Assembly (NCBI GenBank): GCA_003820375.1
Contig: RPQH01000023.1
Span: forward strand, 1 to 53,890
Reading direction: 5' to 3'
From: Ignavibacteriota bacterium
GTDB lineage: Bacteria; Bacteroidota; Ignavibacteria; Tepidaquicellales; OLB5
DNA length: 53,890 bases
Below the pieces are notes generated by a model. That model was not told the origin of the DNA. It saw only the letters and a program-made list of their open reading frames with translations, and did not search any database. The position numbers and the translations under genes were made by a program. Below, piece by piece: positions 35,472 to 44,877 of this stretch; within the stretch, counting starts at the first letter, position 1, and the number at the start of each line of letters is the position of its first letter.

Positions 35472-36524
35472 TTAGCACTTATCCCCGTATATCCCAAATC
35501 CCAGGTATTCGACTATGGTAACTTTAATATTATCGAAGTTCCTTTTTCTATACCAGATCTCAACTTCTTTGGGAGTGTGCTCGTACCTGAATTCAGGAGA
35601 TAATACATCAAAATAATTTATCAGCTGTTCTCTCCACGTTAATTTTTTGCCTCTCAGCATTTCTTTTAATAAACCCCATGGCACAAGAAACACTAAATAA
35701 AGAAAATATTGCAGACCGATTGGCAGCTTATTTGTAACTTTCCTGATTTTGACAATCATTCTGTGCCGTAAATCTTTTTCGGGTTTATACAGCCAGATAT
35801 ATAAACGTCCGTCCGGTTTTACCAGCGGCGATATGCACGAAAACGAAAGCTCGGTATTGTTGGTGTGATGTATGACTCCAGTTGAATATACTATATCAAA
35901 TTCAGATGACTTAAACGGCGGATTTTGCAGGTCACCCTGGATAAAATGTACATTGGGTTTCTGATTATTTATGTATGCACTTTCAACACTGGGTGAAACA
36001 TCAATTCCAAATGTTTCCATCCCGAAATCCGATAAAGCCGATGTCAGCACACCGTTTCCGCATCCAATATCAACTAACTTTTTACCAGCAAGTTCATCAG
36101 GTGTTACATTTAATTCGTCAAGAAAACGGGTTTTCCGTGAATCGGCAGTAAACCCCCATGTCTTATCATTATCATATTTAAAAATTGCCCATTCCTGCCC
36201 GAAGCTTTTTTTAGTCTTTTTGGTTTTTTTAACCGCATCTTTGATAACTTCAGCATAAGAATTTAAAAGCTCATTTTTCCTTTTATCGAATTCAGGAAAA
36301 TTTGCCTTAAGAAAACTTTCATACTCAAGAAAAGAATCCAACTGCATCCTCGGAACCCCATTAACGATTGGAAACATGTAACCGTCTCCGCCCAACAGCA
36401 AACCTTCATAACATTCTTCAATTATCCCCGTATTATAAGTTTTTTTGTGCATTTTAAATGTGAGCAGCTTCAACTCTGATTTATCAACAGGTGAGCTAAG
36501 GTATTTCAATAATTTTTCTTGCAT
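35472..36524 (-). CDS. SAM-dependent methyltransferase with Trm112-like N-terminal part
   Basis: The 350-aa protein starts with a Trm112-like segment (LLKYLSSPVDKSELKL...PIVNGVPRM). The methyltransferase core has motif I VDIGCGNGVLTSALSDFGMETFGIDVS near residue 150, a later FDIVYSTGVIHHT near 212 and a hydrophobic stretch near 280 that may contact the membrane. It is the last of a polysaccharide set (flippase, methyltransferase, glycosyltransferase, methyltransferase), 1 bp after the glycosyltransferase. Substrate unknown, probably a sugar or lipid-linked glycan. Confidence 0.82.
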   Translation of the reverse strand: MQEKLLKYLSSPVDKSELKLLTFKMHKKTYNTGIIEECYEGLLLGGDGYMFPIVNGVPRMQLDSFLEYESFLKANFPEFDKRKNELLNSYAEVIKDAVKKTKKTKKSFGQEWAIFKYDNDKTWGFTADSRKTRFLDELNVTPDELAGKKLVDIGCGNGVLTSALSDFGMETFGIDVSPSVESAYINNQKPNVHFIQGDLQNPPFKSSEFDIVYSTGVIHHTNNTELSFSCISPLVKPDGRLYIWLYKPEKDLRHRMIVKIRKVTNKLPIGLQYFLYLVFLVPWGLLKEMLRGKKLTWREQLINYFDVLSPEFRYEHTPKEVEIWYRKRNFDNIKVTIVEYLGFGIYGDKC

Positions 36525-36525
36525 A

Positions 36526-37467
36526 TTAAATGTATTTATAAATTATTTCTTTTCTTTTTTCAATTGTAAAATTATTAATAACTCTTTCTCTTGCTATATC
36601 CCGTAAATCTTCATATTTATTATCCAGAATATCTTTAATAATATTTGCTGTGTTTTCCACATCAAAATTATTAATTATTATTCCGCCACCATCAATTACT
36701 TCAGGCATAGCACCACCATTATAGACAATTGGAATTGTTCTGTTCAGCATGGCTTCAATTACTGCAATTCCAAAAGCTTCATATTCGGAAAATTGGCAAT
36801 ATACGCTTGCTTTGCTAAAATATTCTTTTAGGATGTTTGTATCTTCAATAGGAGGTAAAATAGATATATTTGGTGATTTTACAAAATTTATTAAATAATT
36901 ATATGTCTCTTTGTCTTTTTCATGACCTATTAAAATAAATTTAGTGTCATAATCCGGAAAATTTTCAAAAAAGTAGTTACCTATTTGGATAAAAAAATCC
37001 AGTTTTTTTCTGGTTGTTTCATATAAAATTCCTCCTCCGCCCACAGTTAAAATCCATTGTTCTTTTTTAACTTTTAAATCACCTTCCAGAGCTTTAGGAT
37101 TTACACAGCAATATGCCACGCCGATATTTTTTTCTTCTTTGTGAGGTTTTATAAAACCGGCAAGCCAATTAGAAACAGGCAGTAATATTGAGGCATATTT
37201 TATTGATTTCATTACACAAAACTTTCTGAATTTATCTTTCAATGTGTAAGCTTTATCGGGAACAATCCAGTGCGCATCATATCCCCCCAGGCATAACAAA
37301 CTTTTTTTACCTGTAATTTTACTTAAAACACATGGCAGATATGAATGATAATCACCGAACCAGATAAATACAATTTTAAATTTGTAAAGATTAAAGAGAA
37401 GGAAGAAAAAATCCAGAACAAACCCAAGCGGAAACATAATACCTTTTCCAATTTTGGAATTATACAA
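36526..37467 (-). CDS. glycosyltransferase, GT4-like, start uncertain
   Basis: The 313-aa form starts at TTG 37467. A GT4 C-terminal domain is visible: WILTVGGGG near residue 137, KFILIGHEKD near 175 and the acceptor motif QFSEYEAFGIAVIEAMLNRTIPIVYNGGAMPEVI near 229-262 with the E-x7-E glutamates. The same frame is open for 42 more codons, to 37593, with protein-like sequence (KALFIKNSSFNARTVINDIDILREKFDV), but no ATG, GTG or TTG is found there. The N-terminal Rossmann half is thus probably longer than the annotated start shows, and either a rare start codon is used or the start has been lost. Acts on surface polysaccharide, by context. Confidence 0.75.
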   Translation of the reverse strand: MYNSKIGKGIMFPLGFVLDFFFLLFNLYKFKIVFIWFGDYHSYLPCVLSKITGKKSLLCLGGYDAHWIVPDKAYTLKDKFRKFCVMKSIKYASILLPVSNWLAGFIKPHKEEKNIGVAYCCVNPKALEGDLKVKKEQWILTVGGGGILYETTRKKLDFFIQIGNYFFENFPDYDTKFILIGHEKDKETYNYLINFVKSPNISILPPIEDTNILKEYFSKASVYCQFSEYEAFGIAVIEAMLNRTIPIVYNGGAMPEVIDGGGIIINNFDVENTANIIKDILDNKYEDLRDIARERVINNFTIEKRKEIIYKYI

Positions 37468-37698
37468 TCTTACATCAAATTTTTCCCGGAGTATATCAAT
37501 ATCATTTATAACGGTTCTTGCGTTAAATGAACTGTTTTTTATAAATAATGCCTTATTTTTATTGCCGTGTTTTATAATTTTAATAAATGAAAGTTAAAAG
37601 AATATAAAAATAGGAAGATATATTTACTGTATAAACACTTTAATCTATCTCCTCACATATTTTCCAAATTTTAAATGAACAGATTAAAAAAAATATAA

Positions 37699-38628
37699 TT
37701 ATGTAATTGGTTTTTGAGCAATTGCGAAAACAGAATATGCAACAGATGGTAACGGAATTTCCAAATCTGTTTGTTTTTCCCATTTTGATATTAATTTTTG
37801 CGGGAAGAATATTTTTAAAAATTTTAGTTTTAGAACTATGTTTTTAATAATTCTTACAATAAATAATTTGAAATATTCAATCTGTTCAGGAATAAATTGA
37901 CGTTCATGAATTCTTTTTATTACTACCGGCCTAAAATTATTCAGCTCTAAAATAGTCTTCAAACTTTTAAAATCGAACAATGCAATATGTTCATCCGGCA
38001 TATAGCAATTCCACTTTTTCTTGTAAAACCTTGCAATCCAACTGTCAACGTCAGGAGTAGCAATGCAAATATAACCACCGGGTTTTAAAATATTATAAAT
38101 TTTTTTAATAAAATCATTTGGTTCCGGTAAATGCTCAATTGTTTGCCACAAAGTAACAATATCATATTCATCCTTTCGAATGTCCATTTCAAGGAAATTT
38201 CCGGTTTGAACATCAATATCAAACTTCTCCTTTGCGTATTTTCCTGCCCATCTTGAAATATCTATACCTGTTACCTTGAAATTATCCTGTTTGGCAATGT
38301 AAAGAAAGTAACCAATTCCACATCCTATATCGACTACAGAAGTTTTCGAAGGATTTATTTTTCCTTTAAGCTCTTTCTTTATTTCATTTACATATATTTT
38401 AGAAGTAGGAAAGTAAATATAAGCAGACCGGATATATCTTTCATGATAATGTTCTCCATCGTAAATTTCTTCGGTTAATTCATAGACGGGTTGAGGATTC
38501 TGGTAAATTAATTCGCAATTAATACATTGATAATAATCTACATTTGCTTTCTTAAAAAGAAATTTACTCTTAGATAAATCTTTTTTACAACATGGACAAT
38601 TAGTAATTGTACGTTTTTCTAAACTCAT
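37699..38628 (-). CDS. SAM-dependent methyltransferase with zinc-ribbon N terminus
   Basis: The 309-aa protein has a Cys pair set at the start, CPCC (about 11) and CINC (about 35), typical of the zinc ribbon found in methyltransferases of polysaccharide clusters. Motif I VVDIGCGIGYFLYIAKQDNFKVTGIDIS is near 98, DIVTLWQTIEHL near 155 and LKPGGYICIATPD near 185. It overlaps the flippase gene by 4 bp (ATGA). A role in methylating a sugar or terminating chains in surface glycan is inferred. Confidence 0.85.
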   Translation of the reverse strand: MSLEKRTITNCPCCKKDLSKSKFLFKKANVDYYQCINCELIYQNPQPVYELTEEIYDGEHYHERYIRSAYIYFPTSKIYVNEIKKELKGKINPSKTSVVDIGCGIGYFLYIAKQDNFKVTGIDISRWAGKYAKEKFDIDVQTGNFLEMDIRKDEYDIVTLWQTIEHLPEPNDFIKKIYNILKPGGYICIATPDVDSWIARFYKKKWNCYMPDEHIALFDFKSLKTILELNNFRPVVIKRIHERQFIPEQIEYFKLFIVRIIKNIVLKLKFLKIFFPQKLISKWEKQTDLEIPLPSVAYSVFAIAQKPIT

Positions 38629-40082
38629 CTGTTTGTAAATCTCCTAATAACTTTTTTAAAGACTAAAATTTCCGCTTCTTCGAAAAATTTGAATAGATAT
38701 AATATTACCGGATATATTAACAATGCTATTATTGCGAAAAATAAATATTGTATTTTATTGGTTTGAGAAATTGTATAAAATGGAATTGTAAGCAAAACAC
38801 CAAATATAAAAGCAATAGTCATTTTATAATTTTCCCACTTAATGAAATAGTACTTTTTTGACCACACATACATAAGAAAAGAAGAAAATACATAAGAAGC
38901 AAGTGTTGCAAAAGCAGCCCCATACATTCCCCAATATGAGATAAACAAAATATTTAAAATGACATTCAATATGTTGGAGATTATTAAAAAATATAAAACG
39001 ACTGAGGTTTTTTTGTAGTAGTAAAAACTCATTAATCCGACTACCTGCATACCATTAAAAACTAATGAAAATGATTTAATTGGAATAATACCTTTTGCTG
39101 CCCAGTAATCAGGATTTAAAGCGAATACTTTAATAAAATAAGGACTTATTATAGATAAGAATAGGGCACCATAAACAAAGATTAAAAATGAATAAGTCAT
39201 AGATTTAGTGAAAAACCTGCCTGCGTTTTCGTCTTTGACTTTTCTCCAAAATACTTGTGGAAAAGCTAATGCGAAAGGGGATATTAATACAAATGTAATA
39301 AATCCAGCAATATTAGAACCTAATCCATATAAACCAACTTCAGCAGAGCCTACCATGTATCCTAAAATAAATCGGTCCTGTGATATAAAAAGATATGAAA
39401 CCAAGCTTGCAAGCATTAATGGAAAACAAAATATGGTAATCTCTTTCAGTAATGTATAGTTTATCTTTAATTGGATATTTTTTATTAAGACCGGTGATAA
39501 AGCTAAAACAACAATAAAGGATGCAATAATTTTCGAAATAAAAATGCCTTCAAGTTTATTGTTGGTATAAAAAATAAAATAAAGCTGTAAAACCAGAGAA
39601 AGTAAAGTTTCTCCAATAACGCTAATTGAGTATATAAAAGCTTTCTCTTTAATCCGCAAAATAATCAAAGGAACACCAAGAATCGTTTCGGAAAGAGAAA
39701 TTAAAGCACAATAAATTACTAAATTCTTAAATCCATCTGCATTGAAGATTAAAAAAGCTATGCTTGATGAAAATATAATAGAAATAATAACTAAAGCCAG
39801 ATTTATAACCGAAACGAATGAAAATTGAGTGAATATTAAAGATTTCCGCTTTGATTCTTCAGTAAGAAAATACCATCTTATTAATGCAGTTTCAGTAGCA
39901 TATATCATTGTTGTAAAAATCAATTGCCAAAAGATTTCTCCTCTAACTATAATCCCATATTGGTCAACTGAAAAATAAATTGAATATAAAGGAAAGAGAA
40001 TAAACGCAATTAATTTAAACGAAACTCTGCTTAATCCATAAATCGCAGATTGTTTTACTGTATTTTTAATATCCTGAATCAA
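38625..40082 (-). CDS. polysaccharide flippase (Wzx/MVF-like)
   Basis: The 485-aa membrane protein has about 12 to 14 hydrophobic helices and a typical MOP/Wzx start, VKQSAIYGLSRVSFKLIAFILFPLYS, with FLILGYMVG-like element (RFILGYMVGSAEVGLYGLG) near residue 235. It moves lipid-linked oligosaccharides across the inner membrane. It overlaps the zinc-ribbon methyltransferase by 4 bp, so it is first in that operon. No polymerase (Wzy) gene was found beside it. Confidence 0.88.
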   Translation of the reverse strand: MIQDIKNTVKQSAIYGLSRVSFKLIAFILFPLYSIYFSVDQYGIIVRGEIFWQLIFTTMIYATETALIRWYFLTEESKRKSLIFTQFSFVSVINLALVIISIIFSSSIAFLIFNADGFKNLVIYCALISLSETILGVPLIILRIKEKAFIYSISVIGETLLSLVLQLYFIFYTNNKLEGIFISKIIASFIVVLALSPVLIKNIQLKINYTLLKEITIFCFPLMLASLVSYLFISQDRFILGYMVGSAEVGLYGLGSNIAGFITFVLISPFALAFPQVFWRKVKDENAGRFFTKSMTYSFLIFVYGALFLSIISPYFIKVFALNPDYWAAKGIIPIKSFSLVFNGMQVVGLMSFYYYKKTSVVLYFLIISNILNVILNILFISYWGMYGAAFATLASYVFSSFLMYVWSKKYYFIKWENYKMTIAFIFGVLLTIPFYTISQTNKIQYLFFAIIALLIYPVILYLFKFFEEAEILVFKKVIRRFTNR

Positions 40083-40125
40083 TTAATCAAAATATAAACT
40101 TTTAATCAATAAAAAAATGAATATA

Positions 40126-40161
40126 AAAAAAGGCAGGAATTATCTAATTCCTGCCTTTTTT
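40126..40161 (-). terminator. terminator of the 40178-41923 gene
   Basis: Perfect 15-bp arms AAAAAAGGCAGGAAT (40126-40140) and ATTCCTGCCTTTTTT (40147-40161). The A and T tracts on both sides may allow bidirectional use. The core GGCAGG/CCTGCC is the same as at 31465. Confidence 0.9.
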
Positions 40162-40177
40162 GAATATGTTTATAAAA

Positions 40178-41923
40178 TTATTTCATCAAAATCATTTTTT
40201 TAACAGCAGTAAACTCCTCTGTTTCGAGCTTATAAATGTAAATACCACTTGAAATATTTGAACCATCAAAATCTACTTTATAATTACCCGGATTGTGTTT
40301 TTCATCAATTAATGTACTAATTAATTTACCTGTAATGTCAAATATCAAGATCTTAGCATTTCCGGCTTTTAATATTGAATATTCAATTGATGTAATTGGA
40401 TTGAACGGGTTTGGATAATTTTGCAATAATTCATATTTCGATGGTGTGGTAGCAGTTGGATTTTCAACATTAACAAAGCATTCGTCTATAAAAATAGTTT
40501 GATTTGAAGCAATATTTGTTAATTTTTGTTTATTTCCAGAAGGCCAGTATACGTTTATTGAATCAGCATTTGTAATACTGCCAAGACCGATATGCTGCCA
40601 GAACATATCCTGTGAACCCATACCGGAACCTCCTGATATTTCTCTTATAATTTTAGTGTTTCCATCGCGTATAACTATTCTAGCTCCAATAGCATTGTAA
40701 TTGCTTCTTCCCCAGATAGTGTTACATCCTTTTAATTTTAGGATTAAGTAATTACTTGATGGTCCGATATTCTTATATAATTTATTAACGCTGCTTGACC
40801 GATTGTTTGTAACAAATAAATCTAATTTACCATCATTGTTAAAGTCACCCCATGCATTCCCCACACTATAAGTTCCAGTTTGCATATCAGGCTCATTTGT
40901 AACTTTTACAAAGCTTGTCCCATTAACATTTTTGTATAGAGCATTTTGTGGATTTTGCTTTGCCATAAATAAATCTAGATATCCATCATTATTGTAATCA
41001 CCCCAGCTGCAACCGAAACTGTAACCGGACTCACTACTTGGTCCGCCTGAAAATAGAGAAAATGTCCCATTTCCGTTGTTGTGATATAAACAATTGGGTT
41101 GATTGTTATTAGTAACATATAAGTCTAAATAACCATCATTATCATAATCGCCCCATGTACAACCAGACCCATACATACCATCATTTACTATTGGACCCGA
41201 TGTAATTTTAGTAAATGTCCCATTCCCATTATTGTGATATAGAAAATCATTTTGCGCACTATAGTTGACCACAAATAAATCCGGCCAACCATCATTATCG
41301 TAGTCACTCCACGCACAACCCTTGCTTGTACCACCATCATTTACAATATTACCAGTTGTAATTTTGGTAAATGTACCATTTGCATTGTTGTGGTATAAAA
41401 AGTTGTTTTGATTGGATTGATTAGCAACAAATAAATCTAACCAGCCATCTCTATCATAATCTCCCCATGCACATGCTTCACTCCATCCTCCGTCATTAAC
41501 AATACTTCCTGTTGTTATCTGAGTAAAAACACCATTTCCATCATTATGAAATAGTAAGTTGTTTAAATTAAACCCAGAACATACAAATAAATCTAACTTT
41601 GCATCATTATCGTAATCACCCCATGCAACACCAAATGTTCTACTTGTGACTGTACCAATTGGTGCCGTGTTTACTCTTTGGAAATTTTCGTTACCATAAT
41701 TCTTTAATAATAGTAGGGGATATGTACATGTCATGCAAGAATCGTTGTACGTTGATACAACAATATCTATTAGACCATCATTATCATAATCACCCCATGC
41801 ACACCTGTTACTTGCATTTGTAGTGATAGTTATAGCGCCGCCACTTATACTTTGAAAATATGGCTGTGAATAGATAGTTGCTTGTAGTATAATCAGGATA
41901 AGTAAGAAGGTATTTTTTTTCAT
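40178..41923 (-). CDS. VCBS/FG-GAP repeat protein with T9SS sorting domain, short paralogue
   Basis: The 581-aa protein has a signal peptide ending IYSQ (about 20). Seven or more VCBS units follow with calcium-type D-x-(D/N)-x-D-G loops (AWGDYDNDGLIDIVV, AWGDYDRDGWLDLFV and so on) separated by NNFLYHNNGNGTFTKIT. An ASPIC/UnbV-like module (NAIGARIVIRDGNTKI...MGSQDMFWQHIGLG) precedes the sorting domain, which ends KKMILMK. It is nearly identical over this region to residues 325-795 of the protein at 42097-44709 but lacks that protein's N-terminal propeller, and its sorting domain after NYPNPFNP differs. Surface protein of unknown ligand. Confidence 0.88.
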   Translation of the reverse strand: MKKNTFLLILIILQATIYSQPYFQSISGGAITITTNASNRCAWGDYDNDGLIDIVVSTYNDSCMTCTYPLLLLKNYGNENFQRVNTAPIGTVTSRTFGVAWGDYDNDAKLDLFVCSGFNLNNLLFHNDGNGVFTQITTGSIVNDGGWSEACAWGDYDRDGWLDLFVANQSNQNNFLYHNNANGTFTKITTGNIVNDGGTSKGCAWSDYDNDGWPDLFVVNYSAQNDFLYHNNGNGTFTKITSGPIVNDGMYGSGCTWGDYDNDGYLDLYVTNNNQPNCLYHNNGNGTFSLFSGGPSSESGYSFGCSWGDYNNDGYLDLFMAKQNPQNALYKNVNGTSFVKVTNEPDMQTGTYSVGNAWGDFNNDGKLDLFVTNNRSSSVNKLYKNIGPSSNYLILKLKGCNTIWGRSNYNAIGARIVIRDGNTKIIREISGGSGMGSQDMFWQHIGLGSITNADSINVYWPSGNKQKLTNIASNQTIFIDECFVNVENPTATTPSKYELLQNYPNPFNPITSIEYSILKAGNAKILIFDITGKLISTLIDEKHNPGNYKVDFDGSNISSGIYIYKLETEEFTAVKKMILMK

Positions 41924-41949
41924 TGCAAAATCTCCTTAGGGTTTTGTTA

Positions 41950-42051
41950 GGGGAAAAGTTATTTCACGGGAATTTACAATCAACATCATGCAAAAACAAT
42001 ACCTTATTTTCAACTTAATGTCGTTTTTGGGGAACTAATAAAAAATCCCGC
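41950..42051. repeat. 102-bp repeat upstream of the short VCBS gene, copy 1
   Basis: Matches 44729-44831, running from GGGGAAAAGTTATTTCA to the AAAAATCCCGC of the terminator. Both copies lie between a terminator and the start of a VCBS-type gene, so the upstream region was duplicated along with the gene. Confidence 0.85.
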
Positions 42052-42067
42052 TTGTGACAGCGGGATT
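42044..42067 (-). terminator. terminator of the long VCBS gene
   Basis: Arms AATCCCGC (42044-42051) and GCGGGATT (42060-42067), T6 on the minus strand after the left arm. It lies 30 bases after the stop at 42097. Confidence 0.85.
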
Positions 42068-42096
42068 AATTTTCTAAATATTTGCTAATGAATAAA

Positions 42097-44709
42097 TTAC
42101 TTGATAAGAATCATCTTCTTTGAATCAATAAAATCACCGGCCTGGATTCTGTAATAATAAATTCCTGAACTCAAATTTTCTCCGTTAAAATCAACAAAAT
42201 AATAACCTGCCTGTTGTTCATTATTTACCAATGTTTCAATTTCATGACCTAAATTATCATATATTTTCAATGTTACAAAAGCTGATTTTGGGATTTGATA
42301 TTTTATTTTTGTTGAGGGATTGAATGGATTTGGATAATTTTGCAATAATTCATATTTCGATGGCGTGGTAGCAGTTGGATTTTCAACATTAACAAAGCAT
42401 TCGTCTATAAAAATAGTTTGATTTGAAGCAACATTTTTAAGTGTTTGAATATTCCCTGAAGGCCAAAGTATTGTTACCGTATCAACATTTGTGATATTTC
42501 CTAATCCAATATGTTGCCAAAACATATCCTGAGAACCCATACCCATACCACCAGATACTTCTCTGATGATTTTGGTGTTTCCATCTCTAATTACTATTCT
42601 GGCTCCAATAGCGTTATAATTACTGTTACCCCATAGAGTAAAACATCCTTTTAGTTTTATTGTCAGGCGATTACCTAAAGGACCTATATTTTGATATAAA
42701 TTATTGACTGCGTCTATTCTATTGTTTGTAACAAAAAGATCCAGTTTACCATCATTATTAAAATCTCCCCATGCATTAGCAACACTATTTGTCCCTACTT
42801 GTAAATCAGGTTCATTAGTGACTTTTGTAAAACTAGTTCCACCATTATTTTTAAATAATACATTTTGGGCATTTTGCTTTGTCATGAATAAATCTATATA
42901 ACCATCATTATTATAATCCCCCCAACTTGCCCCAAAACTTAATCCGCCTTCATCACTCGGTCCACCTGTGAAAGTTGTAAAGGTTCCATCACCGTTATTG
43001 TGGTATAAATTATTATTTGAACTATTATTAGTAACATATAAATCCAAATACCCATCATTGTCATAATCACCCCATGTACTTCCTGATCCCCAAGCGTTGT
43101 CATTTACTAATGGTCCGGTTAAAATTCTAGTAAAGGTACCATTACCATTATTGTGGTATAAAAAGTCATTTTGACCCTGATAATTAACAACAAACAGATC
43201 AAGCCATTTATCATTATCATAATCACCCCATGCGCATCCCCGGCTCCATCCGCCATCTGTTACTATAGCTCCGGTAGTAATTTTTGTGAATGTTCCGTTT
43301 CCATTATTATGATACAAAAAATTATTTTGATTAGATTGATTTGCAACAAATAAATCAAGCCAACCATCTCTATCATAATCGCCCCATGCACATGCTTCGC
43401 TCCATCCAGCGTCATTAACAATAGACCCTGAGGTAACCTGTGTAAAATTACCGCCTCCAATATTGTGGAATAGTAAATTATTTACATCAAAACCGGAACA
43501 AACAAATAAATCCAATTTCCCATCATTGTCATAATCACCCCATGAAACACCAAAAGTTCTGCTTGTAACTGTTGCAATAGGTCCCGTTGTAACTTTTTGG
43601 AAATTCCCGTTTCCATAATTCTTAAACAAAAGCAGAGGATAAGTGCATGTAACACAGGCATCATTATAAGTAGATACAACCAAATCTAATAAACTATCAT
43701 TATCAAAATCACCCCAGGCACATCTATCACTAGCATTAGTTGTTATTGTTATTCCACCACCACTTATATTTTGGAAATAGGGGGGCGGGGGCACTCCACC
43801 TCCATTTGTGGTTTTCAACAATACTCCATTGGCACCGACTGCATAGCCGGTGTTTGCATCTGCCATGTATATTCCATACAATGAGGTAGTAACGGGTGTT
43901 TCCTGTATATACCAATTTACTCCGCCATTTGATGTTTTGACAATCTTTCCGCTTGCCCCTGCCGCCCAGCCGTTAACCGAAGTTATCATGTGCATATCAT
44001 ACAATGTTCCTGCTGCAGAATAAACAGAAACCCAATTTGTGCCGCCGTTGGTACTCCGCATTATTCCCATTGAACCGCATACAAATCCATTTGTCAAAGA
44101 ATTAAAACGGATATCTTCAATCATATAAGACGAAGATAAATATTGCGGTATCCAGGAAGTACCGCCGTCATTTGTTCTCCATAATGTGCCATATTCACCG
44201 CAAATCCACCCAATTAAAGCAGTTGAAAAATATACTCCCTTAATTGTATTTGTTGTCGGTGGTGTAACATTTGTCCAGTTATTTCCTACATCTGTACTCT
44301 TCAGGAATGAAGCGGGTATTCCTCCTCCTGCATATGACAATGCAGTAGTATATAATATTGAATATAAAGTATTGCTGCCGCTGGTCTTAATATCCCAGTT
44401 TAATCCGCCATTAGTAGTTTTAATTACTCTGCCTTGTGAGCCGATAACTATACCCGTTAGAGAGTCTACAAAGCTAATGTCATAAAAGGAACCGGTAGTA
44501 CCTGTATTTTGTGAAGACCAGTTAGTGCCGCCATTAGTAGTTTTAAAAACGATGCCGTTTGTTAAACCGGTAATATACCCGGTTGAGGTATTATTAAAAT
44601 AAACTCCGATTAATGAACTGGATGTTGGTGAAGTCATTTGTGTCCATTGAGAATAAGAAACTGCTGAAACGACACTCAGCATTATGAGAGTTAAAAATAT
44701 CTTTTTCAT
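42097..44709 (-). CDS. YCF48 propeller plus VCBS repeat fusion with T9SS sorting domain
   Basis: The 870-aa protein has a signal peptide (SYSQ, about residue 20). Residues 22-310 form a YCF48 propeller (six or seven units with NTSTGYITG, KTTNGGTNW). From about 315 the sequence switches, just after a Gly/Pro-rich joint (NGGGVPPPPYFQNISGGGITITTN), to VCBS repeats and an ASPIC-like module very similar to the gene downstream. The sorting domain shares FVNVENPTATTPSKYELLQNYPNPFNP with the paralogue but then diverges (STKIKYQIP...SSGIYYYRI...KKMILIK). It is a fusion formed by joining a propeller gene to a VCBS gene, or the other protein is a shortened copy. Probably surface-located. Confidence 0.88.
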   Translation of the reverse strand: MKKIFLTLIMLSVVSAVSYSQWTQMTSPTSSSLIGVYFNNTSTGYITGLTNGIVFKTTNGGTNWSSQNTGTTGSFYDISFVDSLTGIVIGSQGRVIKTTNGGLNWDIKTSGSNTLYSILYTTALSYAGGGIPASFLKSTDVGNNWTNVTPPTTNTIKGVYFSTALIGWICGEYGTLWRTNDGGTSWIPQYLSSSYMIEDIRFNSLTNGFVCGSMGIMRSTNGGTNWVSVYSAAGTLYDMHMITSVNGWAAGASGKIVKTSNGGVNWYIQETPVTTSLYGIYMADANTGYAVGANGVLLKTTNGGGVPPPPYFQNISGGGITITTNASDRCAWGDFDNDSLLDLVVSTYNDACVTCTYPLLLFKNYGNGNFQKVTTGPIATVTSRTFGVSWGDYDNDGKLDLFVCSGFDVNNLLFHNIGGGNFTQVTSGSIVNDAGWSEACAWGDYDRDGWLDLFVANQSNQNNFLYHNNGNGTFTKITTGAIVTDGGWSRGCAWGDYDNDKWLDLFVVNYQGQNDFLYHNNGNGTFTRILTGPLVNDNAWGSGSTWGDYDNDGYLDLYVTNNSSNNNLYHNNGDGTFTTFTGGPSDEGGLSFGASWGDYNNDGYIDLFMTKQNAQNVLFKNNGGTSFTKVTNEPDLQVGTNSVANAWGDFNNDGKLDLFVTNNRIDAVNNLYQNIGPLGNRLTIKLKGCFTLWGNSNYNAIGARIVIRDGNTKIIREVSGGMGMGSQDMFWQHIGLGNITNVDTVTILWPSGNIQTLKNVASNQTIFIDECFVNVENPTATTPSKYELLQNYPNPFNPSTKIKYQIPKSAFVTLKIYDNLGHEIETLVNNEQQAGYYFVDFNGENLSSGIYYYRIQAGDFIDSKKMILIK

Positions 44710-44728
44710 GCCGATATTCTTTTAATTT

Positions 44729-44831
44729 GGGGAAAAGTTATTTCAGATAGAATTTACAATCAACACCCTGCAAAAACAATACCTTATTTCCGTCATAATG
44801 TCGTTTTTGGGGAACCAATAAAAAATCCCGC
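44729..44831. repeat. 103-bp repeat upstream of the long VCBS gene, copy 2
   Basis: Second copy of 41950-42051. Beyond the left end the sequence differs, and on the right it ends within the YfhO-gene terminator (44823-44849). Confidence 0.85.
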
Positions 44832-44849
44832 CTTTTATGAGCGGGATTT
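44823..44849 (-). terminator. terminator of the YfhO-like gene
   Basis: Stem AAATCCCGC (44823-44831) and GCGGGATTT (44841-44849), followed by T-rich sequence on the minus strand. It lies 28 bases after the stop at 44878. Confidence 0.85.
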
Positions 44850-44877
44850 GAAATTTATGATTTTGACTTAAAATTTA

